Shown here: positions 47,014-57,312 of the stretch, piece after piece
Numbering within the stretch: position 1 is the stretch's first letter
How the letters are laid out: each line of letters opens with the position of its first letter
Source: Burkholderia ambifaria AMMD
Lineage (GTDB): Bacteria > Pseudomonadota > Gammaproteobacteria > Burkholderiales > Burkholderiaceae
Assembly (NCBI RefSeq): GCF_000203915.1
Contig: NC_008390.1
Coordinates: 2,294,001 to 2,358,000, forward strand
Length of the DNA stretch: 64,000 nt
Direction of reading: 5' to 3'
The notes under the pieces: generated by a model
The model's input: only the letters and a program-made list of their open reading frames with translations
Databases searched by the model: none
What the model was told of the DNA's origin: nothing
Program-made: the position numbers and the translations under genes

Positions 47014-47144
47014 TTCCGCCCAAGCCGTAGGGAAGATTCACGCTCTAGAAGTGCGTCTCCACCAGCGGCCCAGGTCGGTGTTGGAGCACATTACCGGTAT
47101 TGTTTCGCGCTGTTGCTTACCTTTAACCATAAAAGGACGTGATC

Positions 47145-47408
47145 ATGAAGAAATCCCTCCTCGTAGCTTCCCTGTTGGCTGCTGTTGCACTGGCTGCTTG
47201 CAACAAGAGCGCTGATCAAGCTGCTTCGTCGGCTGCTAGCGACGCATCGGCTGCTGCTTCGTCGGCTGCTTCGGCAGTTGCTGGTGCTGCGAGCGACGCT
47301 TCGGCTGCTGCTTCGTCGGCTTCGGCTGCTGCGAGCGATGCAGCTGCTGCTGTGGCGTCGGCTGCTTCGGCAGCGACGGCTGCTCCGGCTTCGGGCGCAA
47401 GCCAGTAA
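47145..47408 (+). CDS. Alanine-rich small lipoprotein
   Basis: 87 residues: a signal peptide with lipobox ALAAC (Cys19), then a mature part made almost only of Ala, Ser and Asp in heptad-like DASAAAS units, which should form a long helix or coiled coil. This is like the abundant Lpp/OprI class of envelope lipoproteins, though the sequence is different. Many Ala codons are GCT, unlike GCG/GCC in the neighbours, as in highly expressed genes. A good AAAGGA site, its own promoter and a strong terminator support a single, abundant transcript. Confidence 0.85.
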   Translation: MKKSLLVASLLAAVALAACNKSADQAASSAASDASAAASSAASAVAGAASDASAAASSASAAASDAAAAVASAASAATAAPASGASQ

Positions 47409-47424
47409 GCCTCAGCATCAGCTG

Positions 47425-47456
47425 AAAAAAAACCGGCCCTCTGGGCCGGTTTTTTT
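47425..47456. terminator. Bidirectional rho-independent terminator
   Basis: A8 then ACCGGCCC-type stem (47433-47439) with GGGCCGGT (47443-47450) and T7 after, loop TCT. It lies between the lipoprotein gene (+) and the MBL hydrolase gene (-). Confidence 0.88.
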
Positions 47457-47529
47457 ATGTCCGTCGGTTCCGCATCGCGCGCCCGGCAGCCAGGACGGCC
47501 AAGACGCCGCTCCGCCCTCTTGCGGCCGC

Positions 47530-48306
47530 TCAGCCGAGCGTCAGCCAGTCGAAGCCCGCGTCCTGCGTGGCGACGACCACCTCTTCCCCGTCCGTTCCCA
47601 GCACGCCGGCAAACGCCTGGCGGGCCAGCTCGGGCCGATTGTTCTGCTGGCTCAGGTGCGCCGCGACCAGATGCTGGAGACGGCTGCGTTCGAGCGACGC
47701 GAGGATGCCGGCGGCGGCATCGTTGCTCAGGTGGCCATGATTGCCGCCGATCCGCGCCTTCAGGGACTGCGGATAGCGGCTGCCGGCCAGCATCGCGGTA
47801 TCGTGGTTGGATTCGAGCACCAGCGCGTCACAGCCGCTCAGGACGGTCGTGATGTGCGGCGTGGCCATTCCGACGTCGGTCAGCACGCCGAGCCGGCGGC
47901 AACCATCCATGAAGACGAACTGGAGCGGCTCCCGCGCGTCGTGGGGCACCGTATAGGGCATCACGGCCAGATCGCGTATCGCGGCCGTCTCGTCGCCCCA
48001 CAACACGTGGAGATCGACATCGGCCTCGTCCGCGCCCACCGCGCGCGCCGTGCCCCAGCTCATGTAGAGCGGCAGCGACCCGCGCCGCGCGAGCGTCAGC
48101 GCGCTGCCGACGTGGTCGCTGTGTTCATGGGTAACGAGGATTGCATCGAGATCGTCGATGCCGAGATTCAGGCGGCCGAGGCGGCGCTCGACCTCCTTCG
48201 CTGAAAAACCGCAGTCGAGCAGCACGCGGGTGGTCGTCGTGCCGCTCGCGACCTCGACGACCAGTGCGTTGCCTTCGCTGCCGCTACCGAGGCTGGCGAA
48301 GCGCAC
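47530..48306 (-). CDS. MBL-fold metal hydrolase (YycJ/WalJ-like)
   Basis: 258 residues, GTG start, beginning MRFASLGSGSEGNALVVE, a pattern shared with YycJ-type proteins. The metal site motif is ILVTHEHSDHVGS, with further ligands in LESNHD and AAHLSQQNN. It is probably a nuclease or hydrolase of the metallo-beta-lactamase fold. It is the last gene of the PHP-to-MBL operon, 4 nt after bamC. Confidence 0.88.
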   Translation of the reverse strand: MRFASLGSGSEGNALVVEVASGTTTTRVLLDCGFSAKEVERRLGRLNLGIDDLDAILVTHEHSDHVGSALTLARRGSLPLYMSWGTARAVGADEADVDLHVLWGDETAAIRDLAVMPYTVPHDAREPLQFVFMDGCRRLGVLTDVGMATPHITTVLSGCDALVLESNHDTAMLAGSRYPQSLKARIGGNHGHLSNDAAAGILASLERSRLQHLVAAHLSQQNNRPELARQAFAGVLGTDGEEVVVATQDAGFDWLTLG

Positions 48307-48310
48307 GCGT

Positions 48311-49453
48311 TCAGTTCAGTTCGGCGTGCAGCAGCGAAATGATCCGCTGTGCGTCCGACGAGTTGTCGACCTTGCCGCTGGCGTCGACCACCGCGACCTG
48401 CGTGCCGCTGCCCTGGGCGCGCACGTTGACCAGGTATTCCTTGCCGGGCTTGGCCGCCGCCGGGCCGCCGTAGAACAGCTTGCCGAACAGCCCGTCGCGC
48501 TTGAGCTCTTCCATCGTGTTCGCGTAGCGGACCGTGTACAGGCCCTTCTCGCGATCGCGATTGTCGACCGCGAAATTGGTGCGGTCGAGCGCGAGACCGA
48601 CGCGCAGCCATGCGCGGTCGAACGATTCAGCCAGCTGCAGCGTCGCGGCGCCGCTGCTCGCGTCGCCGACCTGCGCCGGCGCCGTCGCCGGACGCGCGTC
48701 CGTCAGCAACTGCTTCGCCTGCGCGTCGCTCAGGCCGAACTTCTGCATCAGCTTCGACAGGAACACGGCCTCGAGCACCGGGTTGCGCGGACGCTCTTCC
48801 CAGCGCGACGACGTGCCGCCCTGCGGACCGACCATCATTTCCTCCATCGCGCTGTGCGTGATCGAGATGTCGGTGTTGCCGTTCGACGTGCGGTTCACGA
48901 GCGTACGGAAACGGTCGCGCGTGCCGGACGAGTATGCGAAATCGATGACCTTGCCGATCGTGCGGCGGAACCAGTCGTCGGGAATGTTCGCGCGGTTCTC
49001 GGCCCAGTCGGTGGCCATGATGCCGGTCGACGGCGCGTCGGTCTTCAGCGAGAAGCCGTTCTCCTGCCAGAATTCCTTCAGGATCGGCCACAGCTGCTCG
49101 GGCGTGCGCCCGTCGACGACGAGCCAGCGGCGATCGCCGTCGCGCTCGATATGCATGCCGAGCGGATCCTGCGCGCTCGGGACGCCGTCGGTCGCGTTAC
49201 CGGCGGCCGTCGTCGCCCGCGGCGGCAGCGTGCCGAGACCTGCGTTGCTCGGCGGCGCGACGAACTGCTGGGTCGTCGGCACCGGCTTCAGGTCGCTCGG
49301 CACGGCGAGCGGCGGCGCCGAACCCGTGTTCTTGTAGTTGACGCGGTCAGGAGCCAGATAGTCGTTCAGCGTATCGCAGCCGGCGAGCGCGCCCAGCGCC
49401 AGCGCCACCACCGAAACCTGGATGGCGCGAGATGAAAAGGCGAAACGTTTCAT
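48311..49453 (-). CDS. bamC: Outer membrane assembly lipoprotein BamC
   Basis: 380 residues with lipobox LGALAGC (Cys26) and the BamC start (DTLNDYLAPDRVNYKNTGSAPPLAVPSDL), then two helix-grip domains. It is part of the BAM complex that inserts beta-barrel proteins. It follows dapA, the same order as in Escherichia coli (dapA-bamC), with a 108-nt gap. Confidence 0.95.
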   Translation of the reverse strand: MKRFAFSSRAIQVSVVALALGALAGCDTLNDYLAPDRVNYKNTGSAPPLAVPSDLKPVPTTQQFVAPPSNAGLGTLPPRATTAAGNATDGVPSAQDPLGMHIERDGDRRWLVVDGRTPEQLWPILKEFWQENGFSLKTDAPSTGIMATDWAENRANIPDDWFRRTIGKVIDFAYSSGTRDRFRTLVNRTSNGNTDISITHSAMEEMMVGPQGGTSSRWEERPRNPVLEAVFLSKLMQKFGLSDAQAKQLLTDARPATAPAQVGDASSGAATLQLAESFDRAWLRVGLALDRTNFAVDNRDREKGLYTVRYANTMEELKRDGLFGKLFYGGPAAAKPGKEYLVNVRAQGSGTQVAVVDASGKVDNSSDAQRIISLLHAELN

Positions 49454-49561
49454 GAAATCCTTCGTCTTGCTAGAGCGCTCGTCAGGAGCGGCGCCGGACG
49501 GAGCCGGCCGGTGCGGGTTGATGAGGAGTGCCGGCGGCCGCAGGACGCGGCCGCCTGTGCA

Positions 49562-50467
49562 TCAGGCGAGGACGCCGGCCTCGACGAGAGCCGAACGCAC
49601 GACATCGTGACAGCGCTCGTCGAGCGGCGTAAGCGGCAGGCGGATGCCGCCCTGCATCTTGCCCATCGCCTGCAGCGCCCACTTCACCGGAATCGGGTTC
49701 GCCTCGATGAACAGGTTCTTGTGCAACGACAGCAGCTTCATGTGCAGCGCCCGCGCCGTGGCGACGTCGCCGGCCAGCGCCGCGCGACACAGGTCGCTCA
49801 TCGCGCGCGGTGCGACGTTCGCCGTCACCGAGATGTTGCCGTGGCCGCCGAGCAGCATCAGCGCGATCGCGGTCGGATCGTCGCCGCTGTAGATCGCGAA
49901 ATGCTTGGGCGCGGCCTTGATCAGATGCGCGGCGCGGTCGATGTTGCCCGTCGCTTCCTTCACGCCGATGATGCCCGGCACCTGTGCGAGGCGCAGCGTC
50001 GTCTCGTGCGCCATGTCCGCGACCGTGCGGCCCGGCACGTTGTAGAGGATCACCGGCAGGTCGACCGCTTCCGCGATCGACTTGAAGTGCCGGTACATCC
50101 CTTCCTGCGTGGGCTTGTTGTAGTACGGCACGACCTGCAGCGTCGCGTCGGCGCCGACGGCCTTCGCGTGCTTCGTCAGTTCGATCGCCTCCGCGGTCGA
50201 ATTGCCGCCCGCGCCCGCGATGATCGGGATGCGCATCGCCGCATGCTCGACCGCCGTGCGGATCATCAGGATGTGCTCTTCGACGTTGAGCGTTGCCGAC
50301 TCGCCACTCGTGCCGACCACGACGATGGCGTCGGTGCCTTCCGCGATGTGCCAGTCGATCAGTTTGCGAAACGCCGGCAGATCGAGACTGCCGTCTTCGA
50401 GCATCGGAGTGACGATCGCGGGGATGCTGCCGCGGATTTGAATGCCGTCTTGGGTGCCGTTAGCCAT
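49562..50467 (-). CDS. dapA: 4-hydroxy-tetrahydrodipicolinate synthase
   Basis: 301 residues from [22 protein letters not shown]. The active-site motifs are [22 protein letters not shown] (Tyr) and IGVKEATGN (Schiff-base Lys). It condenses pyruvate with aspartate semialdehyde on the way to DAP and lysine. It is in the operon between a methyltransferase gene and bamC. The upstream open frame in this phase is not homologous and is excluded. Confidence 0.97.
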   Translation of the reverse strand: MANGTQDGIQIRGSIPAIVTPMLEDGSLDLPAFRKLIDWHIAEGTDAIVVVGTSGESATLNVEEHILMIRTAVEHAAMRIPIIAGAGGNSTAEAIELTKHAKAVGADATLQVVPYYNKPTQEGMYRHFKSIAEAVDLPVILYNVPGRTVADMAHETTLRLAQVPGIIGVKEATGNIDRAAHLIKAAPKHFAIYSGDDPTAIALMLLGGHGNISVTANVAPRAMSDLCRAALAGDVATARALHMKLLSLHKNLFIEANPIPVKWALQAMGKMQGGIRLPLTPLDERCHDVVRSALVEAGVLA

Positions 50468-50513
50468 GAAACGCGATTGATTGATGTACCGGTAAACGTT
50501 GGATTGTAGCGGA

Positions 50514-51116
50514 TTAGCCGGGCAGTTCGTAACGTGGAATTCCCGCCCCCGCCTTCGGGGTCGCGCCCTCATGTACCGCGCAGATACGCTGCACGAACGC
50601 CTCGCGCGGCCCGGCGACGAATCCGTCCTCGTAAGCGATCACCCGCAGGCGGCCGCGCACCGCGTCCAGCAACTCGCCCGGAGCGAGCAGGAACGCGGGG
50701 TTGGACGGTTTGCCGACCGTTTCGTTTCCTTGCGCGAAGGTTTCGTAGATGAGCACGCCGCCGGGCGCCACCGCATCGAGCAGATGGGGCCAGAGCGGAC
50801 GATGAAGATAATGGGTAACGATCACGGCTGCGAACGACGCTCCGGCCGGTAGCGGCCAGGGTGCGCCCTCGAGATCGGCGTCGCGCGCGTCGACGCCTGC
50901 GATCGCCCGCAACGCGGCCAGCGAGGCCGGATCGCGGTCGAGCGCGACGACCGGATGCCCGTGCGACGCGAACCAGCGCGCATGGCGGCCGCCGCCCGCG
51001 GCGACGTCGAGCACCGCACCGCCCGCCGGAACGAGCCGCGACCACCGGGCGACCCAGCGCGACGGCTCGGTCTGGGCGATGTGGCCGCCCGCGGCGACAA
51101 TGACGGATTCGCGCAT
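50514..51116 (-). CDS. Class I SAM-dependent methyltransferase
   Basis: 200 residues with the SAM-binding motif [28 protein letters not shown] and the post-motif [29 protein letters not shown]. The substrate is unknown; it resembles the TehB-like small methyltransferases. It is between trpS and dapA with short gaps (9 and 46 nt), a position kept in many Betaproteobacteria. Confidence 0.88.
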   Translation of the reverse strand: MRESVIVAAGGHIAQTEPSRWVARWSRLVPAGGAVLDVAAGGGRHARWFASHGHPVVALDRDPASLAALRAIAGVDARDADLEGAPWPLPAGASFAAVIVTHYLHRPLWPHLLDAVAPGGVLIYETFAQGNETVGKPSNPAFLLAPGELLDAVRGRLRVIAYEDGFVAGPREAFVQRICAVHEGATPKAGAGIPRYELPG

Positions 51117-51125
51117 GCCGTCAGC

Positions 51126-52328
<1,203 letters not shown>

Positions 52329-52336
52329 GATTGTCG

Positions 52337-52999
52337 TTAGAAAAGCGAGGCGAAGGGAGACAGGATGGCGCTCAGCACGCCGGCCGCGGCGTTCACGAGC
52401 GGACGCAGCCAGAAATTCGTCAGCACGCCCGTCGCGACCAGCGCGAGGACGATGATGAAACCGTACGGCTCGATGCGCGACAGCGCGATCGATTGCTTCG
52501 GCGGCAGCAGCGCCGCCAGGATGCGGCCGCCGTCGAGCGGCGGCAGCGGAAACAGGTTCAGCACGCCGAGCACCAGGTTCGCGCTGACGCCCGCGTAGGC
52601 CATCCGCGTGAAGAACGGTTCGTCGACGCCGGCTGCGGGCAGCACGATGGTCAGCACGCCCCAGATCAACGCCTGTACGAAGTTGCAGGCCGGGCCCGCG
52701 AGCGCGACCCACAGGCTGCCCCAGCGCGGATTGCGCAGGTTGCCGAACGAGACCGGCACCGGCTTCGCATAGCCGAACAGGAACGCACCGCCGGTCAGGA
52801 AATACATCGCGAGCGGGATCGCGATCGTGCCGAGCGGATCGATGTGGCGCATCGGATTGAAGGACACGCGCCCCATCATGTAGGCGGTGTTGTCGCCGAG
52901 CAGGCGCGCGGCATAGCCATGCGCGGCCTCGTGCAGCGTGATCGCGAAGATCACGGGCAGCGCGTAGACGGCGATGGTCTGTATCAGGGAAGCATCCAT
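52337..52999 (-). CDS. Site-2 protease family (M50) membrane metalloprotease
   Basis: 220 residues with about five or six membrane helices. The zinc motif is ITLHEAAHGYAARLLGD (HEAAH) and the third ligand is in LNLFPLPPLDGGRIL. This small M50 type cleaves peptides inside the membrane; its target is unknown. It sits between yciO and trpS. Confidence 0.9.
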   Translation of the reverse strand: MDASLIQTIAVYALPVIFAITLHEAAHGYAARLLGDNTAYMMGRVSFNPMRHIDPLGTIAIPLAMYFLTGGAFLFGYAKPVPVSFGNLRNPRWGSLWVALAGPACNFVQALIWGVLTIVLPAAGVDEPFFTRMAYAGVSANLVLGVLNLFPLPPLDGGRILAALLPPKQSIALSRIEPYGFIIVLALVATGVLTNFWLRPLVNAAAGVLSAILSPFASLF

Positions 53000-53048
53000 A
53001 TCGCGTTATTGTAACAAGCGCACTCGCGCAAAAATGAACGGCGTGCGC

Positions 53049-53681
53049 TTACGCGGCCACGAGCCCGAACGGTTCGAGCGCGCCGCGCCCCGCGCGCACG
53101 AGCTGTGGCTCGTCGCCCGTCAGGTCGATCACCGTCGACGGCTCGCGCGGACACGCACCGCCGTCGATCACGAGATCGACCTGCTTCTCGAGCCGCGCGC
53201 GAATATCCTCCGGATCGTTGAGCGGTTCGTCGTCCGGCGGCAGGATCAGCGTCGTGCCGAGCAGCGGCTGCCCGAGCGATTCGAGCAGCGCGAGCGTGAT
53301 CGCATGATCGGGCACGCGCAGCCCGATCGTCTTGCGCGACGGGTGCGACAGCCGGCGCGGCACTTCCTTCGTCGCCTGCAGGATGAACACGTACGGGCCC
53401 GGCGTCACCGACTTGATCTGCCGGTACTGGCGGTTGTCCACCATCGCGAAGTTCGCCAGCTCCGACAGGTCGCGCACGAGCAGCGACAGGTGCTGCTTGT
53501 CGTCGAGGCCGCGGATGCGGCGCACGCGCTCGACCGCGCCCTTGTCGTCGAGGTGGCATGCGAGCGCGTAGCTCGAATCGGTCGGCATCGCGATCACGCC
53601 GCCCTTGCTGACGATGTCCGCGGCCTGCTTGATCAGGCGCGGCTGCGGATTATCCGGGTGAATCCTGAAGAACTGGGACAT
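53049..53681 (-). CDS. yciO: YciO/Sua5-like L-threonylcarbamoyladenylate synthase family
   Basis: 210 residues with KGGVIAMPTDSSYALACHLDDK, the conserved KRxxK-type RRIRGLDDKQHLSLLVRDL and DLTGDEPQLVRAGRG. This is the YciO branch of the YrdC/Sua5 fold, which makes the t6A precursor or a related product. The start at MSQFFRIHPDNPQP is the YciO start. The PHP gene precedes it, as in Escherichia coli yciV-yciO. Confidence 0.9.
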   Translation of the reverse strand: MSQFFRIHPDNPQPRLIKQAADIVSKGGVIAMPTDSSYALACHLDDKGAVERVRRIRGLDDKQHLSLLVRDLSELANFAMVDNRQYRQIKSVTPGPYVFILQATKEVPRRLSHPSRKTIGLRVPDHAITLALLESLGQPLLGTTLILPPDDEPLNDPEDIRARLEKQVDLVIDGGACPREPSTVIDLTGDEPQLVRAGRGALEPFGLVAA

Positions 53682-53754
53682 GGGGGCACGTAAAGGGGGG
53701 AAAAGTCGGATGCGGGCGCGACGGGCGCCGCGTGCGGCAAGCGGCCGCCGCGCG

Positions 53755-54585
53755 TCAGAGCCAGCGTTCCCAGACCGGTTTGAGGTCGGGCGGCAACGGC
53801 GGCAGGCCGCCGAGCTCGACGCGGCCCTCGCCCGGCGCGTGGAAATCCGAACCGCGCGACACCTCGAAGCCGAAGCGGCGGGCGACGTCCGCGTATTCGC
53901 GGTACTGATCGGGCGTGTGGCTGCCCGTGATGACTTCGATCGCGCGGCCGCCGAGATCGATGAATTCGCCGAAGAACGCATCGAATTCGACCGGCGTATA
54001 GCGATAGCGGCCCGGGTGCGCGACCACGGCCTCGCCGCCCGCCGCGCGAATCCACGAAACCGCATCGGACAACGTCGCCCAGCGGTGCGGCACGAATCCG
54101 GGCTTGCCGTCGCCGAGCAGGCGGTCGAACACGTCGGAAGTGGATTCGGCATGGCCGTGCTCGACCAGAAAGCGCGCGAAGTGGGTGCGGGAGATCAGGT
54201 CGGGATTCGATACGTACTTCAGCGCGCCTTCGTAAGCGCCGGGAATGCCGAGCGTCTCGAGTTGCGCGGCGATCGCCTGTGCGCGGGCGGCACGGCCGTG
54301 GCGCGTGCGATAGAGGCCGTCGACGAGCGTCGGGTTCGACGGATCGATGTGCAGCCCGACGATGTGCACGGTGCGCGACGCCCACGTGACCGAAATCTCG
54401 ACGCCGCTCAGGTAGCGCATGCCGAGCGCCTCGGCCTCGCTGCGCGCCGCCGCCTGGCCGCCGATCTCGTCGTGGTCGGTCAGCGCCCACAGGGTCACGC
54501 CGCCGGCATGAGCGCGGCGCGCGACGTCGGCAGGCGACAGCAACCCGTCGGAAACATTCGAATGGCAGTGGAGATCGGCGTTCAT
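53755..54585 (-). CDS. PHP-domain phosphoesterase (YciV/RNase AM-like)
   Basis: 276 residues starting MNADLHCHSNVSDGLLSPADVARRAHAGGVT. The PHP metal motifs HCHSNVSDG, TDHDEIGG, VEISVTW and SRGSDFHAPGEG are present. Escherichia coli YciV removes 5' nucleotides from short RNA and 3',5'-bisnucleotides. It is the first gene of the operon; a TAGAAT -10-like box lies about 25 bp upstream on the minus strand (54610-54615). Confidence 0.9.
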   Translation of the reverse strand: MNADLHCHSNVSDGLLSPADVARRAHAGGVTLWALTDHDEIGGQAAARSEAEALGMRYLSGVEISVTWASRTVHIVGLHIDPSNPTLVDGLYRTRHGRAARAQAIAAQLETLGIPGAYEGALKYVSNPDLISRTHFARFLVEHGHAESTSDVFDRLLGDGKPGFVPHRWATLSDAVSWIRAAGGEAVVAHPGRYRYTPVEFDAFFGEFIDLGGRAIEVITGSHTPDQYREYADVARRFGFEVSRGSDFHAPGEGRVELGGLPPLPPDLKPVWERWL

Positions 54586-54667
54586 TGTCGGTATGGCAGG
54601 TGAAGCTTCATTCTACTGCAATGCGGCAATTCCGCCGCCCGCCTGCCCTGCCGATACCGCTGCCGCC

Positions 54668-55558
54668 CTACGCGCAGAAGGCCTCGATCAGTGCCGCGAT
54701 CTGCTCCGGCTGGTCGTGATGGACCATGTGGCCGGCATCCTCGACGAGCTTTTCGCGCCAGTCCGGGAACGCGCCGAAGCGCGCCTTGAATTCCGGCAGC
54801 GGGATGTCGCCCGCGAGGTACGCGAGGGTCGGCGAAGCGACGGCCTCGACGTGCAGCACCTTCGCACGCACCTGCTTCCAGATAGCCATCACCTCGTCGA
54901 GCCGGTACAACGTCGGGCCCGCCATCTTGTGCGCGGGGTCGGCCAGCAGGTGGTAGAGGCCGTCGTCGCCGCGCTTCGACCAGTGGGCGGCAAGAAACGC
55001 GGCGCGGCGCGGCTCGAGCCGCGGATTGGTCTTGATCAGCCGGGCTGCCACGTCGTCGAGCGACGCGTACGGGCGCAGCACCGGCGGCTCGCGCAGCTCG
55101 TCGAGCCAGCCGCGCAGCCGGCGTGGCGCCTGCTCGGCCCGCGCGGGGGCGAGCCCGAACCCTTCGAGATCGACCACGCGCCGCACGCGCTCCGGCCGCG
55201 CGCCCGCGTACAGGCACACGACGTTCGCGCCCATGCTGTGCCCGACCAGGTTGACCTCGCCGGTCGGCGCATAGTGATCGACGAGCGCATCGAGATCGCC
55301 CAGATATTCGTGGAACCAGTAATGACCGCCGCCGTGCCTTGCGACCGGCCAGTCGGACAGGCCGAAGCCGCGCGCATCGGGCGCGATCACCTGCCAGTCA
55401 CCCGCGAGCGCGTCGACGACGAACTGGAACGACGCCGCGACGTCCATCCAGCCGTGCAGCATGAACAGCGTCGGCGCATCGGGCCGGCCCCAGCGCCGCA
55501 CATGCAGCTTGACGCCGCGCACCGTGACGAAATCGGAAACAGAACTCGACGCACTCAT
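54668..55558 (-). CDS. Alpha/beta hydrolase
   Basis: 296 residues with the oxyanion-hole motif MLHGWMDV, the nucleophile elbow VGHSMGANV (Ser) and the late His in DAGHMVHHDQPEQ, so the catalytic triad appears complete. The overall pattern resembles haloalkane-dehalogenase/lipase-like esterases, but the substrate is unknown. It precedes the PHP gene by 82 nt on the same strand. Confidence 0.9.
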   Translation of the reverse strand: MSASSSVSDFVTVRGVKLHVRRWGRPDAPTLFMLHGWMDVAASFQFVVDALAGDWQVIAPDARGFGLSDWPVARHGGGHYWFHEYLGDLDALVDHYAPTGEVNLVGHSMGANVVCLYAGARPERVRRVVDLEGFGLAPARAEQAPRRLRGWLDELREPPVLRPYASLDDVAARLIKTNPRLEPRRAAFLAAHWSKRGDDGLYHLLADPAHKMAGPTLYRLDEVMAIWKQVRAKVLHVEAVASPTLAYLAGDIPLPEFKARFGAFPDWREKLVEDAGHMVHHDQPEQIAALIEAFCA

Positions 55559-55589
55559 TGCAGTCGCCAGAAAAAAGAATGATCGTTCG

Positions 55590-55595
55590 ATTATA
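55590..55595 (-). promoter_or_regulatory. Candidate -10 box of the alpha/beta hydrolase
   Basis: A consensus TATAAT on the minus strand, 32 bp before the start codon. No clear -35 box is present. Confidence 0.4.
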
Positions 55596-55755
55596 GCGGT
55601 GGCGCTTGCGTTCCGGCGGCTGGCAGTCGAGGCCGCTCTCTAGCGACAGGGGGGGCCGATGACGCGCGCCTCCGGTGCACCGGAGGCACGGGCATGACGT
55701 TACGGCCGGCCTGCGGCAGCTTTCGCACCGCGGCAGCCGGCCGCCCGCAGCCGCC

Positions 55756-56607
55756 CTAACCCGCCGCCTTGCTGTCCGCCGCGTCCTGCGCGGCCAATTC
55801 GTCCAGCTCCGCCTGCTCGAATCCCGCGGTGCGGCGCGCGTCGAAATTGAACGGACCGCGCAGCCGCGGCGCATGGTACTGCTCGGCGAGCTCACGGTAG
55901 GCAGACACCGGATCGCGGCCCGCCGCGTCGCACAAATGCCGGAACCAGCGGTTCCCGATCGCGACATGGCCGATCTCATCGCGCAGGATCACGTCGAGGA
56001 TCGCCGCGGAGGCGTCGTCGCCCGCTTGCACGAGCCGCGCGCGGATCGGCGGCGACGCGTCGAGCCCGCGCGCCTCGAGCGTGCGCGGCACGAGCGCCAT
56101 ACGCGCGAGCACGTCGGCCTTGGTCCGCTCGCACATCTCCCACAGCCCGTTGTGTGCGGGAAAATCGCCGTACGCATGCCCGAACCCGGCCAGCCGCTCG
56201 GACAGCAGCGTGAAGTGATAAGCCTCCTCGGCCGCGACCTTCAGCCAGTCCGCATAGAACGCGTCCGGCATCCGGGCGAAGCGCCACACGGCGTCGAGCG
56301 CGAGGTTGATCGCATTGAATTCGATATGCGCGAGCGCGTGCAGCAGCACCGCGCGCCCCGCGGGCGAGCGCATGCTGCGACGCTCGAGCTGGCGCGGCTC
56401 GACGAGCGGCGGGCGCGCCGGACGGCCCGGCAGGTCGGCCGGTTCGTCCAGCTCGAGCGCCGGCGCGATCGCGGCCTGCCCGGCCAGCAGTGCGTCGTAC
56501 AGCGCGCGGACCTGCGCGGCCTTCGCGGCCGGCTCGGACATTCGCAGCGCGTCGAGCGCGGCGCGGCGCACACAGCGCGGCGCGGCGGTGAAAGAAGAAG
56601 GCTCCAT
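55756..56607 (-). CDS. DUF455 ferritin-like protein
   Basis: 283 residues, mainly helical. Three conserved acidic/His motifs fit a di-iron ferritin-like four-helix bundle: ALAHIEFNAINLALDA, AAEEAYHFTLLSERL and RDEIGHVAIGNRWF. This is the COG2833/DUF455 family, whose substrate is unknown. The start MEPSSFTAAP is chosen as the nearest to the conserved part. It is divergent from the gamma-carbonic anhydrase gene. Confidence 0.88.
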   Translation of the reverse strand: MEPSSFTAAPRCVRRAALDALRMSEPAAKAAQVRALYDALLAGQAAIAPALELDEPADLPGRPARPPLVEPRQLERRSMRSPAGRAVLLHALAHIEFNAINLALDAVWRFARMPDAFYADWLKVAAEEAYHFTLLSERLAGFGHAYGDFPAHNGLWEMCERTKADVLARMALVPRTLEARGLDASPPIRARLVQAGDDASAAILDVILRDEIGHVAIGNRWFRHLCDAAGRDPVSAYRELAEQYHAPRLRGPFNFDARRTAGFEQAELDELAAQDAADSKAAG

Positions 56608-56763
56608 GCTCGTCAAAACGGGGGCACCATCCGTGCGCGTCGGGGGAGCGCAAGCACGCGACGGTTTACAATATGCGTTTGTGCCGCGACGCAATGCAAT
56701 GCGCCCGGCACGCCAGACGCGCCATTCTACCGGCGCCCATCATCGAAGAGACCAGGAGACTCC

Positions 56764-57288
56764 GTGACGATCTACAAACTGGGCGAGACGGCCCCGACGA
56801 TCCACGAAAGCGTATTCGTCGCCGATACGGCGGCCATCATCGGCAAGGTCGTGCTGGAGGAAAACGCGAGCGTCTGGTTCGGCGCGACGATTCGCGGCGA
56901 CAACGAGACGATCACGGTCGGCACCGGAAGCAATGTCCAGGAAGGCGCGGTCCTGCACACCGACCCCGGTTTTCCGCTGACGATTGCGGAAAACGTGACG
57001 ATCGGGCACCAGGCGATGCTGCACGGCTGCACGATCGGCGAAGGTTCGCTGATCGGGATTCAGGCGGTGGTCTTGAATGGTGCGGTCATCGGCCGCAACT
57101 GTCTGGTTGGTGCCGGCGCGGTCGTGACGGAAGGCAAGGTGTTCCCGGACAATTCGCTGATTCTCGGCGCCCCGGCGAAAGTCGTGCGCGAGCTGTCGGC
57201 GGACGATATCGCGCGACTGCGCGCCAATGCGAAGACGTACGTCGAGCGACGTGCGCATTTCAAGGAGCAACTCGTGCGGATCGGGTGA
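56764..57288 (+). CDS. Gamma-class carbonic anhydrase family protein
   Basis: 174 residues, GTG start after AGGAGAC. A left-handed beta-helix of hexapeptide repeats carries the His metal ligands in VLHTDPGFPL and IGHQAMLHGC, as in YrdA/CaiE-like proteins. It probably hydrates CO2 or is a structural relative; the activity cannot be judged. It lies 24 nt before hslO on the same strand. Confidence 0.92.
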   Translation: MTIYKLGETAPTIHESVFVADTAAIIGKVVLEENASVWFGATIRGDNETITVGTGSNVQEGAVLHTDPGFPLTIAENVTIGHQAMLHGCTIGEGSLIGIQAVVLNGAVIGRNCLVGAGAVVTEGKVFPDNSLILGAPAKVVRELSADDIARLRANAKTYVERRAHFKEQLVRIG

Positions 57289-57312
57289 TTCGCGCGATTT
57301 CAAGGAAGAAGA

